Of a stretch of DNA of 64,000 nucleotides, positions 33,738 through 41,800 are shown one piece after another; position 1 is the first letter of the stretch; every line of letters begins with the position of its first letter. The stretch comes from Chitinophagales bacterium. GTDB lineage: Bacteria > Bacteroidota > Bacteroidia > Chitinophagales > Saprospiraceae. A program made the position numbers and the translations under genes. The stretch covers positions 1-64,000 of the forward strand of contig JAFLBP010000009.1 of the NCBI GenBank assembly GCA_017303875.1. The letters are read 5' to 3'. The notes under the pieces were generated by a model that was given only the letters and a program-made list of their open reading frames with translations, was not told where the DNA came from and did not search any database.

Positions 33738-34658
33738 TCAGGCTTCGCCGCGGTGTTCCACCAGGTCGATCAGGCGGTTGAGTTCGGCGTCACTCTCAAA
33801 TTTGATGACAATTTGCCCTTTGCCTTTTTCACTGCGTTTCAGGTCTACTTTGGCGCCAAAAAAGGCGCGGAATTGATCCTGAATGCCGCGCAGGTTATCG
33901 GGCAGGCGATTGTTGCTTTTGGGTTTGGCGGTGCTGCGTTCCTCATTATAGCGGGAAATGAGGTCTTCAACGGCACGTACGGAAAGCTCTTCCAGCATAA
34001 TTTTGTGGAAGAGGGTGTGTTGCAGCGCGGGGTTTTCGTTGAGGCCCACGAGTGCGCGCGCATGGCCCATCGACACTTTTTTATCCTTAATGGCCTTTTT
34101 AATATCGTCGGGCAGACGCATCAGGCGCAGGTAGTTGGTGATGGTGGAGCGCTGTTTGCCGACGCGGTCGGAGAGGTTTTCGTGGGTGAGTTTGCACTCT
34201 TCGATGAGGCGCGCATAAGAGATGGCGATCTCGATGGGGTTGAGGTCTTCGCGCTGAATGTTCTCGATGAGGGCCATTTCCAGCATTTGCTGGTCGTCGG
34301 CGAGGCGCACATAGGCGGGCACTTCCGTGAGTCCGGCGAGTTTGGAAGCGCGGAAACGGCGTTCGCCGGAGATCAGCTGATAGGCTTTATCGTGGAGGCG
34401 GCGCACGGTGAGCGGCTGGATGATGCCGTGTACGCGGATGCTGGCAGCCAGTTCTTCGAGTGCGGTTTCATTGAATTCCTGGCGCGGCTGGCCGCTGTAT
34501 GCTTCTATCTGGTCGAGCGGAATCATGGCGAAGTTGGTGGCGAATTCGCGCATCACTTCAACCGGATTTTCCTGAACGGCCTGTTCTAATTGTGTGGGGT
34601 TGGCGAGCAGGGCGCGAATACCCTTGCCAAAATCCTGTTTATTTGTTTTTTTGTTCAT
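33738..34658 (-). CDS. parB: Chromosome partition protein ParB
   Basis: The 306-residue ParB binds parS sites and CTP, spreads as a clamp and works with ParA in origin segregation. Visible parts are the IPLDQIEAYSGQPRQEF start of the ParB N-terminal domain, box II LISGERRFRASKLAGL (CTP binding), ENIQREDLNPIEIAISY, a helix-turn-helix about residues 140-200 (LSDRVGKQRSTITNYLRL) and a C-terminal dimerisation region (KGKGQIVIKFES). It lies downstream of parA, the usual order. I did not find a parS palindrome (TGTTTCACGTGAAACA-like) nearby. Confidence 0.95.
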   Translation of the reverse strand: MNKKTNKQDFGKGIRALLANPTQLEQAVQENPVEVMREFATNFAMIPLDQIEAYSGQPRQEFNETALEELAASIRVHGIIQPLTVRRLHDKAYQLISGERRFRASKLAGLTEVPAYVRLADDQQMLEMALIENIQREDLNPIEIAISYARLIEECKLTHENLSDRVGKQRSTITNYLRLMRLPDDIKKAIKDKKVSMGHARALVGLNENPALQHTLFHKIMLEELSVRAVEDLISRYNEERSTAKPKSNNRLPDNLRGIQDQFRAFFGAKVDLKRSEKGKGQIVIKFESDAELNRLIDLVEHRGEA

Positions 34659-34727
34659 TTTTGATCAAAAATTCCCTGAAATCCGCGCCAATTGCGGATA
34701 AGTTGTAAAAAGGTTAGGAGCTGGGCT

Positions 34728-35495
34728 TTAATTCTGATTGCGGCGCAAAAACTCTTCTGCGAGGTTGAAAAAGTTGGTCGAGCCTTTGCTGCTTACATCG
34801 TACAGGGCAACGGGCGTGTGCTGCATGGGGGCTTCCGCTACGCGGCTGTTGCGGTGTACGATGGTTTCAAAAACATAATCCGAGGAGCTGTTGCGCACCT
34901 CTTCCACGATGGCGTTGGCGAGGCGCAGGCGGCTGTCGTACATGGAAATGATAAGGCCTTCTACCTGCAATTCGGGGTTGTAGCCCTGTTTTACGAGGCT
35001 GATGGTGTTTTTTAGCTTGGCGAGTCCTTCAAAAGAGAACATTTCACATTGCACGGGAATCAGCACGGCGTCGGCGGCCACGAGGGCGTTGACGGTGATC
35101 AGGCCGAGGGAAGGCAGGCAATCGATGAAGATATAATCGTATTCGCTTTTTACCTGGGCAATCATGCTGCGCATGATGTACTCGCGTTTGGGCTTGTCGA
35201 CTAATTCAAGTTCGGCGCCAACGAGGCTGATGCTGGAGGGCAGCAGGTCGAGGTTGGGTGTTTCTGTTTTTTGAATGGCCTGACGCGGGTCGAGGTCGTT
35301 AACTAAGCAATCATACAGGCTGTTTTGTTGTCCGTCGTCGAGGACACCGACGCCGGAGGAGGCGTTGGCCTGCGGGTCGGCATCAATCAGCAGGATGCGT
35401 TTTTCCAGGATGCCGAGTGCAGCAGCGAGGTTGATGGCGGTGGTAGTTTTGCCTACGCCGCCTTTTTGATTGGCGATGGTGATGACCTTGCCCAT
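34728..35495 (-). CDS. parA: Chromosome partition ATPase ParA (Soj)
   Basis: The 255-residue ParA/MinD-type ATPase has the deviant Walker A KGGVGKTTTAINLAAALG at residues 11-28 with both lysines, a switch I DADPQANASSGVG and the Walker B-like YIFIDCLPSLG. It forms ATP-dependent dimers on DNA that move ParB-bound origins. Length is typical for chromosomal ParA. The gap to parB is 69 bases and the gene is transcribed leftward toward parB and barstar. Confidence 0.96.
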   Translation of the reverse strand: MGKVITIANQKGGVGKTTTAINLAAALGILEKRILLIDADPQANASSGVGVLDDGQQNSLYDCLVNDLDPRQAIQKTETPNLDLLPSSISLVGAELELVDKPKREYIMRSMIAQVKSEYDYIFIDCLPSLGLITVNALVAADAVLIPVQCEMFSFEGLAKLKNTISLVKQGYNPELQVEGLIISMYDSRLRLANAIVEEVRNSSSDYVFETIVHRNSRVAEAPMQHTPVALYDVSSKGSTNFFNLAEEFLRRNQN

Positions 35496-35561
35496 AGTGT
35501 ATCGAAACGATTAGAGTGTGTGCGAGTAAAGTTTGTATTGCTTTTGGGGTAAAGTTCGGGG

Positions 35562-36245
35562 TCAGATTTCAATGTGCTGACCGATGGGGATCAGCGTTAA
35601 TTCTTTTCCGCTTTCGGCAAAGGTATTCACTGCGGCCTCATGATCGATTACAATAAAGCCGAAAGTATCAAAATGGCAGCCGATGATGCGGTTGCAGCGA
35701 ATAAAATCGGAAGCGATAAGCGCCTCTTTATAGTCCATCGTAAAATTGGAACCGATGGGCAGAATAGCGGCGTCGAGTGCGGGGCAGGTCATGGGGATTA
35801 GCTCCATGTCGCGGGTAAGTGCGGTATCGCCGGCGAAGTAAAGCACGCCGTCGGGGGTATCGATTACAAAACCTGCGGCCTGGCCGGCGTAGCTGCCATC
35901 GGGGAAGCTGCTGCTGTGTACAGCGGCAACCATTTTTACCTTGCCGAAATCGAACTGCCAGCTGCCGCCGATATTCATGGGGTGGGTTTTGTATCCTTTC
36001 TGGCTGTAGCGGTCGTGGATTTCCCAGATACCGACCACGATGGCTTCAGGGTTGTTTTGCAGCACCGTTTCCAGATCGTAGATATGATCGGCATGGCCAT
36101 GCGACTGCAAGACGTAGTCGCAGCGGATGTCTGAGGCTTTAAACGCCGAGGCCAGCGGGTTTCCGGAAATAAAGGGATCGGTGAGCAGGCGTTTGCCGCC
36201 AGCTTCGATGAGAAAACAGGAATGCCCGTAGTAGGTAATTTTCAT
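35562..36245 (-). CDS. UPF0173 metal-dependent hydrolase
   Basis: This 227-residue metallo-beta-lactamase-fold protein belongs to the UPF0173 (YtkL-like) family. The metal-binding HGHADHIYD motif is at residues about 49-57, GGSWQFDFGKVKM in the centre, YFAGDTALTRDM carries a metal Asp, and HFDTFGF near the C-terminus carries the last His. Start 36245 (KITYYGHSCFLIEAGGKRL) is the family start; the frame runs upstream to 36470 without family similarity and through a -7 box. The natural substrate is unknown. It diverges from the next gene, which starts 142 bases away on the + strand. Confidence 0.9.
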   Translation of the reverse strand: MKITYYGHSCFLIEAGGKRLLTDPFISGNPLASAFKASDIRCDYVLQSHGHADHIYDLETVLQNNPEAIVVGIWEIHDRYSQKGYKTHPMNIGGSWQFDFGKVKMVAAVHSSSFPDGSYAGQAAGFVIDTPDGVLYFAGDTALTRDMELIPMTCPALDAAILPIGSNFTMDYKEALIASDFIRCNRIIGCHFDTFGFIVIDHEAAVNTFAESGKELTLIPIGQHIEI

Positions 36246-36264
36246 AACGAATGCTTCAAAGCGG

Positions 36265-36272
36265 CAAAGATA
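36265..36272 (-). promoter_or_regulatory. -7 box of the UPF0173 gene
   Basis: TATCTTTG matches TAnnTTTG exactly, 20 bases before the chosen start codon, and supports start 36245. Confidence 0.6.
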
Positions 36273-36387
36273 CAAGCAATTGCCGCATCCCTGTCTGTTT
36301 GGCGAAGTTAAGTTATCCTCCGTTTTTCCACAGGAAATTAACATTGTTCCGCCGCAGCTTTCTATCTTGCGCCCCGAATTACAGGCG

Positions 36388-38034
36388 ATGAAAAGCATCT
36401 CTTTCCGACATCTTTGGTATTTCGCCGCCGTTTGGCTGCTCAGTTTGCTGCTGCATTGGCCGGCGCGCAAGGCAGGCTTTATTTCCGATTTTCTCGGTTG
36501 GCAAAAGCATTACCGCGACGATCCGTTTACCGACTTTCTGCACAGTTTCGGGTACCACGGCCACCAGCAGGTATTGCAATTTATCAATGCTGCCATCTAC
36601 CGCGTTTTTGGGGTGCCGGATAATGCCTGGTACTTCATATTCAGCACTTTACATGCGCTGAACACCTATTTGCTCTACCTTTTTCTGCTGCGTATCGGCC
36701 GCTTGTGGGAGATCCGGCACAACAACTGGATTGCCGCTTTTGGCGCTGCTTTTTTCCTGCTGTCGCCCTACCATCCGGAGGTAACCGTATGGCGGGTTTG
36801 CCTGCATTACCTCATCTCGGCCGCTTGTTTGTTGGGCGCCATGCTGCTCACGGTGGAATATCTGGAAGGCGGCCGCCGCCGCTCCCTGTTTACCGCCCAC
36901 CTGCTCATGGCCATCAACTTATTCACATTGGAGCTGGCCCTGGTGATCCCTTTACTCACGCATGCTCTCTGTATTGCCTGGTGGACGATCCGGCCGACCA
37001 AAATAAGTTTGCAAAGCAGGCCTTTCCCCTGGGCACACCTGTTTCGCAACATGACCTTGCCGCAGGCCGGACTGTATGCCGCGTATTTTATACTCAACAA
37101 ACTCACGCTTGGCGGCTGGGTGGGGCATTACGGCGAAGAACGGCACCTGCAAATAGACAGTATGGGCTTTGTGGCCAACCCCATGAAGTACCTTTTCAAA
37201 TACCCGATGTTTGTGCGCCACTGGCCACATCAGCTCAAAGCATCATTTTTTGAAGCCCTGAACCAGCCGGGCTGGCTGATTTTGCTGTACACTTTGCTGC
37301 TGGCCGGCACAGCGGTGGTCATTTTTTTCCGGGAACGGATTTCCCAGCGCATCCACCTGTTCGTCTTCCTGCTTTGGTGCGGACTGGTGGCGGCCCTGCC
37401 GGTGGCATCCCTGCATTTTGAATGGACTTTATTTAATGAAAATGACCGCTACGGCTACCTGACGGCCCTGTTTGCCTTGCCGGCCTTAGCCATCCTGCTC
37501 TCGTTTTTGCCTTTATTGGAAAAATATATTCCTGCGGTACTGTTTGTGCTGTTTTCGGCTTACCTGCAATTCCAGACCATCGGCTGGTGGGCGCAAATGG
37601 AAACCGTGTACCGCAAATTGCTGGATGAATACCAGTGGCAGGACAAAAAAGAAGTGTTCGTCCTTTCGCTCGCCGATAATTACCGGGGCATCTGGATGTA
37701 CCGTATTTACACCCCCGAATCTTCCATTGCCGATGCGATGGATTTGGTAAAAGATCGGAAATTAACCGGACAAACGCTCCACGAAGTCGCATTTTACAAC
37801 ATGAATACCTTGTCTGACGGTATCACCGCCCGGCGCGAAGCCAATGGCGTGATCCGCGTGGAATTTGAGCAATGGGGCAACTGGTGGTGGCATGCCGGAC
37901 TGGGCGCCCGCGATTACGAAACCGACCAGTATAAAGTTGAATTTAAAGGCAAATGGTATGAACTCACGCTTAAAGGCGAACACCCCGACGCAGTATTTAT
38001 TTACCAGTCGGGCGATAGCTGGAAAGTACTTTGA
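36388..38034 (+). CDS. Polytopic membrane protein, GT-C glycosyltransferase-like
   Basis: The 548-residue protein has roughly ten membrane helices in the first 440 residues and a soluble C-terminal domain (about 445-548). An acidic site early in the first long loop (KHYRDDPFTDFLHSF, after helix 1) and the overall layout recall GT-C enzymes that use lipid-linked sugars (ArnT/PMT-like). That is analogy, not a firm match. Start 36388 is followed by a clear first helix (WYFAAVWLLSLLLHW); longer versions begin in non-coding sequence. A TATCTTGC -7-like box lies at 36363-36370. Substrate unknown. Confidence 0.7.
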   Translation: MKSISFRHLWYFAAVWLLSLLLHWPARKAGFISDFLGWQKHYRDDPFTDFLHSFGYHGHQQVLQFINAAIYRVFGVPDNAWYFIFSTLHALNTYLLYLFLLRIGRLWEIRHNNWIAAFGAAFFLLSPYHPEVTVWRVCLHYLISAACLLGAMLLTVEYLEGGRRRSLFTAHLLMAINLFTLELALVIPLLTHALCIAWWTIRPTKISLQSRPFPWAHLFRNMTLPQAGLYAAYFILNKLTLGGWVGHYGEERHLQIDSMGFVANPMKYLFKYPMFVRHWPHQLKASFFEALNQPGWLILLYTLLLAGTAVVIFFRERISQRIHLFVFLLWCGLVAALPVASLHFEWTLFNENDRYGYLTALFALPALAILLSFLPLLEKYIPAVLFVLFSAYLQFQTIGWWAQMETVYRKLLDEYQWQDKKEVFVLSLADNYRGIWMYRIYTPESSIADAMDLVKDRKLTGQTLHEVAFYNMNTLSDGITARREANGVIRVEFEQWGNWWWHAGLGARDYETDQYKVEFKGKWYELTLKGEHPDAVFIYQSGDSWKVL

Positions 38035-38064
38035 GTATTATTTGACCTGAAAAAAGCACTGCAA

Positions 38065-38460
38065 ATGAAACCTGTGTACGCACTATTGATGTTTATGTTG
38101 TTGTGTGGCGCTTTAGCCGCACAGCCGGCAAGCGGAGATGCAACGATTTATGAACACTATGAAGTGGAGGAGGAGCCGCGCTTCCCCGGCGATGAGGTGG
38201 CTTTTTACCTCTATATTCAGGAGAATTTATTGATGAACAGTGCGCGTCAGGACTGCAAATTCATCACCGATTTTGTACTGGAATTTATCATTGAAGCAGA
38301 TGGTACGATTCAATCGGTCCCTACCATGCAGAAAAATGAGGATTGTACGCAAAACCTGATTCAGGTGGTACAGCAAATGCCGCGCTGGAAACCCGCCCTT
38401 CAAGACGGCGTTCCGGTGCGCTGCCGCATGAAATTTCCGCTGCATATACGGTGGAAGTAG
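38065..38460 (+). CDS. Small secreted TonB C-terminal-like protein
   Basis: The 131-residue product has a signal peptide (KPVYALLMFMLLCGALAAQ) and a single domain like the TonB C-terminus (DFVLEFIIEADGTIQSVPTM followed by VVQQMPRWKPALQDGVPV, the typical GxI...V..MP.W.PA pattern). Without a membrane anchor or Pro-rich linker it cannot transduce proton-motive force; such lone domains are common in Bacteroidota and poorly understood. Thirty bases separate it from the preceding membrane-protein gene. A truncated paralogue follows at once. Confidence 0.8.
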   Translation: MKPVYALLMFMLLCGALAAQPASGDATIYEHYEVEEEPRFPGDEVAFYLYIQENLLMNSARQDCKFITDFVLEFIIEADGTIQSVPTMQKNEDCTQNLIQVVQQMPRWKPALQDGVPVRCRMKFPLHIRWK

Positions 38461-38483
38461 TGATGAATGATGAACGATGAATA
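38461..38483. repeat. Short ATCATTC-family heptamer run
   Basis: Three GATGAATGATGAACGATGAA-type units lie between the intact TonB-like gene and its truncated paralogue. Confidence 0.6.
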
Positions 38484-38496
38484 AATTGATTTTTGA

Positions 38497-38670
38497 ATGA
38501 AATATATAGGTATTTTTGTTTTTATGTTTTGTTTTTCGGGGCTTTGGGGTCAGGTTGCCGATACAACGGTATATGAACTTTATGATGTGGAGACGCCGGC
38601 ACAATTTCCCGGCGGTTCGGGTTCGGTATGTGCTGCCCTTGCGGGTGCATTGGGGGTAAGGAATGAATGA
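38497..38670 (+). pseudogene. Truncated paralogue of the TonB C-terminal-like protein
   Basis: A 57-codon frame starts with a signal peptide (KYIGIFVFMFCFSGLWGQ) and continues TTVYELYDVETPAQFPGG. This parallels the intact neighbour's ATIYEHYEVEEEPRFPGD in spacing and charge. After FPGG the similarity stops and the frame ends within 20 codons; the TonB-like domain itself is missing. It therefore looks like a duplicated gene that lost its 3' end, exactly where the GC content falls toward the helicase gene. A real microprotein is possible but less likely. Confidence 0.65.
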
Positions 38671-38798
38671 TGAGAACAACTTGTGTGTTTGGAACGGCAG
38701 GTGGTTATTATAGGCTTCACATTAATTATGTGCCATACATGGCCGGAAAAATGGTTTACATTTTTGACATCAAAAGACTTAATTAGGTAATAGAATTG

Positions 38799-38806
38799 TA
38801 TTTTTG
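38799..38806 (+). promoter_or_regulatory. -7 box of the helicase gene
   Basis: TATTTTTG matches TAnnTTTG exactly, 22 bases before ATG 38828. An in-frame ATG at 38808 would lie at the transcript start, which favours 38828. Confidence 0.5.
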
Positions 38807-38827
38807 CATGCAATTGAATTATTTTTT

Positions 38828-41800
38828 ATGGCCTCAATTGCCTTTTTTGACATCGAAACTGATTGGAACGGGAAGAATATTCTTGATATAGGCGCCTGTT
38901 ACGACGATGGCAGATTTTTTCATGAAAATTCCCTTGATCGCTTTTCCTCTTTTATCAAGGGGGTGGATTTTGTTTGTGGGCACAATATTTTTCAGCACGA
39001 TCTAAAATTTCTTTCCTCGGCAATTACATTAGCCGGGATTACGCCTGAAAATGCTATTGATACGTTAGTTTGGTCGCCTTTGCTTTTCCCTCAACAACCT
39101 TACCACCGGTTATTAAAAGATGATAAGCTCCAAACGGACGCGGTTAATAATCCGCTTAATGACGCACAAAAAGCCAGAGCGCTTTTTCATGATGAAGTAG
39201 TGACTTTTTTACAGCTTGATCCAGGTTTAAAAGAAATATTTTACGATTTACTACATAATCAGCCTTCGTTTTTAGCCTTTTTTAGTTACTTGGACTACAA
39301 GCCTCTTAATAGCGACCTTGCCGCATTGATTCATGCAAAATTTCAAACTGAAATTTGTGAAAATTCCAACATCGCATATTTGTCTGCGCGGTATCCTATT
39401 GCATTAGCCTATGCCCTTGCATTAATTCATTGCCGTAGTCGCTTTTCGCTTACACCGCCCTGGGTGTTGAAAAACTATCCTGAAGTGGAAAGCGTTATGG
39501 CGAATCTGCGTAATAAACCTTGTCTCGAAGGTTGTGTATACTGCCGCCAGCGTTTTGATATTTTTAAAGGATTGAAAGATTTTTTTGGTTTTGATGGCTA
39601 TAGAGTTTACGATGGTCAGCCTTTGCAGGAAAATGCGGTTCGCGCTGCTATTCAGAATCGTTCACTACTTGCCGTTTTTCCGACAGGAGGTGGCAAGTCA
39701 ATCACTTTTCAGGTACCTGCGCTGATGAACGGGCTAACCATGAAAGCATTAACGGTTGTGATTTCGCCTTTACAGTCGTTGATGAAAGACCAAGTAGATA
39801 ACCTTGAGCGTGCGGGTATTACCGAGGCTGTTACCATTAATGGTTTGTTAGATCCTATTGAACGTGCGAAATCTTTTGAACGAGTAGCAAACGGCTCTGC
39901 TTCATTACTTTATATTTCACCAGAATCACTTAGATCCAAAACCATTGAGCACCTGTTACTTGGTCGGAAAATTGCGCGTTTTGTGGTGGATGAAGCGCAC
40001 TGTTTTTCTGCTTGGGGGCAAGACTTTCGGGTAGATTATCTTTACATCGCTGATTTTATCAAAAATTTGCAGGAAAAGAAAAATCTGAGTGACCCAATTC
40101 CTGTCTCCTGTTTTACAGCAACTGCCAAACAGAAGGTCATTGAAGATATTTGTGCTTATTTTAGGGAGAAGCTTAATCTCGAACTCGATATTTTCAAAGC
40201 CTCAGCTAATCGGAGCAACCTGCACTATAAGGTTTTTGAAAAAGAGGGAGATGATGAAAAGTACAATGCGCTACGAAATTTGATTGAGGAGAAAAACTGT
40301 CCGACTATCGTTTATGTATCGCGCACGCGTAAAGCGAGCGAACTTGCCAAGCGCCTGGCAGGTGATGGCTTCAAGGCTCTTGCTTTTCACGGCAAGATGG
40401 ATGCAACAGAAAAAACGGAAAACCAAGACACTTTTATTAAAGGTGACGTTCAGATTATGGTTGCTACTTCAGCATTTGGGATGGGTGTAGACAAGAAAGA
40501 TGTAGGCTTGGTTATCCATTTTGATATTTCGGATTCTTTGGAGAATTATGTGCAGGAGGCAGGTCGAGCCGGGCGAGATGAAAAAATTGAAGCTGATTGT
40601 TATGTTTTATTCAGTGAAGATGATTTGAGTAAACATTTTGTACTGCTCAATCAGACCAAACTCAACATTCAGGAAATCAAACAAATCTGGGATGCCATTA
40701 AATTTATAACAAAATACCGAAAAAGTGTTTCCAATTCCCCGCTTGAGATTGCACGGCGGGCAGGTTGGGATGATAGTGTTTCAGAAATTGAAACCCGTGT
40801 CATTACAGCCATTGCGGCACTCGAAGAAGCGGGCTACTTACGGCGCGGTCAAAATATGCCTCGCATCTACGCGAATAGTATCTTGAGTAAAACGGCACAA
40901 GAGGCGATTGACAAAATTAGAAAATCTGCCCGTTTTGATAATGAGCGCCAAAGAGAAAATGCTGTTCGCATTATAAGAAAGTTGTTTTCAAGCAAAAGTA
41001 AGGCACAAGCCACCGACACTGAAGCCGCCGAATCGCGTATAGATTACATCAGTGACCATCTTGGTATCGTCAAAGAAGAAGTTATTCAAATCATAAATTT
41101 GTTGCGTGAAGAAAAAATTCTCGCTGATGCAAAAGATTTAAGTGCTTTCATTAAGCGTGGTGAGCATAAAAATCGCTCGCTGGCTATAATTGAAAATTTC
41201 AGACAAATTGAGCAGTTTCTATTAACACAATTCGATGAGAATGAGCGTGAATTTTCCCTTAAAACACTCAATGAGGCAGCCGAGGTCTCTGAATGTAAAG
41301 GCGTTTCGCCGCAGCGCATCAAAACTATATTGAATTTTTGGGCTATCAAAAACTGGATAAAACGGGCACAAAGAAATTTTTCCAATCAGATCATTGTGGT
41401 TAAAACCCTCAATTCAAGAGAAAATTTGTTGCAAAAGCTGAACCAAAGGCACACACTATCATGTTCTATCATCGATTTTTTGTACGAAAAAAGCAAAATC
41501 ACCCAAGCAGAAACCGGACAAACGGAAGAGGTGCTTGTTGAGTTTTCGGTATTGGAATTGAAGGAAAACTTTGAACGCCTTTCCGGTCTCTTTCAACTTA
41601 AAACCACCCCTGAAGCAATTGAGGATGCGCTTTTTTATCTTTCCAGAATAGAAGCTATGAAAATCGAAGGTGGTTTTATGGTTGTCTATAACCGGCTGAA
41701 CATTGTACGCTTGGAGGAGAACAACAAAATTCAATATAAAAACGAAGATTATCAAAAGCTCAATCAATTTTATGAAAATAAGATACAACAGATTCACATT

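Noticed and set aside
33753..34589. Open frame of 278 codons antisense to parB
   Set aside because: Shadow of parB.
33738..35560. parS centromere site near parAB
   Set aside because: I looked for TGTTTCACGTGAAACA-like palindromes and saw none here.
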